A stretch of DNA of 64,000 nt from an uncultured Actinomycetes bacterium (GTDB lineage Bacteria > Actinomycetota > Actinomycetes > Nanopelagicales > Nanopelagicaceae): positions 16,284 to 80,283 of the forward strand of contig CALEGP010000004.1 of assembly GCA_937876245.1 (NCBI GenBank), in the 5' to 3' direction. The notes under the pieces were generated by a model, which made no database searches, was not told the DNA's origin, and was given only the letters and a program-made list of their open reading frames with translations. Both the position numbers and the translations under genes were made by a program. The stretch's first letter is position 1. The number at the start of each line of letters is the position of its first letter. Shown here piece after piece: positions 63,768-64,000 of this stretch.

Positions 63768-64000
63768 GCTACCTCACCTTTGCGTGCCAAATATTCTGTC
63801 AAAACTTCAACGCCAAGTAAGTGATCTTGAATTTGTGGCAGGCCGCTGATTAATAAAATTCCCGCTAAGCCTTTATCTTTAACATTTATCGGCAAGCCGC
63901 CACCATGAATTGCATATTGCTCCTCAATGACACCGTGAGTTGCAAACCAATCAATATTAGTTTCTTCAGCTAGAACTCTTTCGTGAATTGATGAGCGCCC
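63764..64000 (-). CDS. UPF0303 / HbpS-like protein, C-terminal part (cut by window edge)
   Basis: The last 78 residues are visible: HERVLAEETNIDWFATHGV, YAIHGGGLPINVKDKGLAGILLISGLPQIQDHLLGVEVL (in parts), ending ARKGEVA. HGG-x-x-P-I and SGLPQ-x-x-DH are the family signatures of UPF0303, related to heme-binding HbpS/DUF336. Function uncertain, possibly heme or redox linked. The stop overlaps the pfkB TTG, so it is cotranscribed with the sugar genes. The N-terminus lies outside the window. Confidence 0.82.
   Translation of the reverse strand, partial: GRSSIHERVLAEETNIDWFATHGVIEEQYAIHGGGLPINVKDKGLAGILLISGLPQIQDHLLGVEVLTEYLARKGEVA

Overview
The window looks like a chromosomal segment of a small-genome, low-GC actinobacterium, most likely a planktonic freshwater acI-type lineage (Candidatus Nanopelagicales, e.g. 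Planktophila-like). The phylum rests on actinobacterial marker genes: mycothiol glycosyltransferase MshA, CarD, a SenX3/RegX3 pair, a GlpR-type membrane protein, DUF3027, DUF2530, DUF3263, DUF1416 and a PMT-type protein mannosyltransferase. The lineage is an inference from the AT-rich composition (estimated by eye) and from extreme compaction: start/stop overlaps, no mobile elements, no CRISPR and few gaps above 150 bases.

Layout. 1-6943 (minus): rsmI-metG-tatD-rsmA-ispE-tRNA(Gln)-glmU-prs, the order known from mycobacteria but without rpfB. 6976-15223: protein mannosyltransferase; glpR-rimJ-glp, a probable division module built on a shortened MoeA-like protein; 5-formyl-THF cyclo-ligase; an acyl-CoA dehydrogenase; a CopD/CtaG fusion with a CopC-like partner; an FmdB zinc ribbon. 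15260-22551: MMPL transporter, purU, tRNA(Arg), a saccharopine-dehydrogenase-like enzyme, an SDR, a secreted coiled-coil protein and a membrane diguanylate cyclase. 22544-30477: photolyase, citrate synthase, pdxH, serC, small membrane proteins, a cold-shock protein, DUF3027, groL with a CIRCE operator, DUF3263. 30527-41738: DUF2867 fusion, type II NADH dehydrogenase, hydrolase, GMC oxidoreductase and cydABDC. 41717-47637: tRNA(Thr), mreB, SGNH hydrolase, rlmB-cysS-ispDF-carD. 47679-54840: LpqE-like lipoprotein, regX3-senX3, phoU, gpmA, a YbjN-family gene, mshA, asparaginase, nitrobindin and a small membrane protein. 54880-60487: DsrE protein, truncated alkA, ygfZ, fur, DUF1416, sulfurtransferase, DUF4395, thioredoxin, GlnR-like regulator, half-length MshD-like acetyltransferase. 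60489-64000: class III aminotransferase, an odd tRNA, aldose epimerase, PfkB kinase and a partial UPF0303 gene.

How the genes work together. There are parts for isoprenoid synthesis (ispDF, ispE), one-carbon metabolism (cyclo-ligase, PurU, YgfZ), mycothiol and sulfur/redox chemistry (mshA, half mshD, sulfurtransferase, thioredoxin, Fur), respiration (NDH-2 feeding cytochrome bd) and phosphate sensing (PhoU, SenX3, RegX3). The strongest unifying signal is regulatory: at least 19 genes carry a TANNNT -10 hexamer ending exactly 6 or 7 bases before the start codon, the signature of leaderless mRNAs, and this fixes many start sites.

No wholly new multi-gene system is evident. The best leads are the domain-deleted Glp with GlpR, a single-domain MshD, a SenX3 without membrane anchors, a copper-ligand-free CopC, a terminator-like hairpin inside cydD, and a tRNA with an abnormal anticodon arm.
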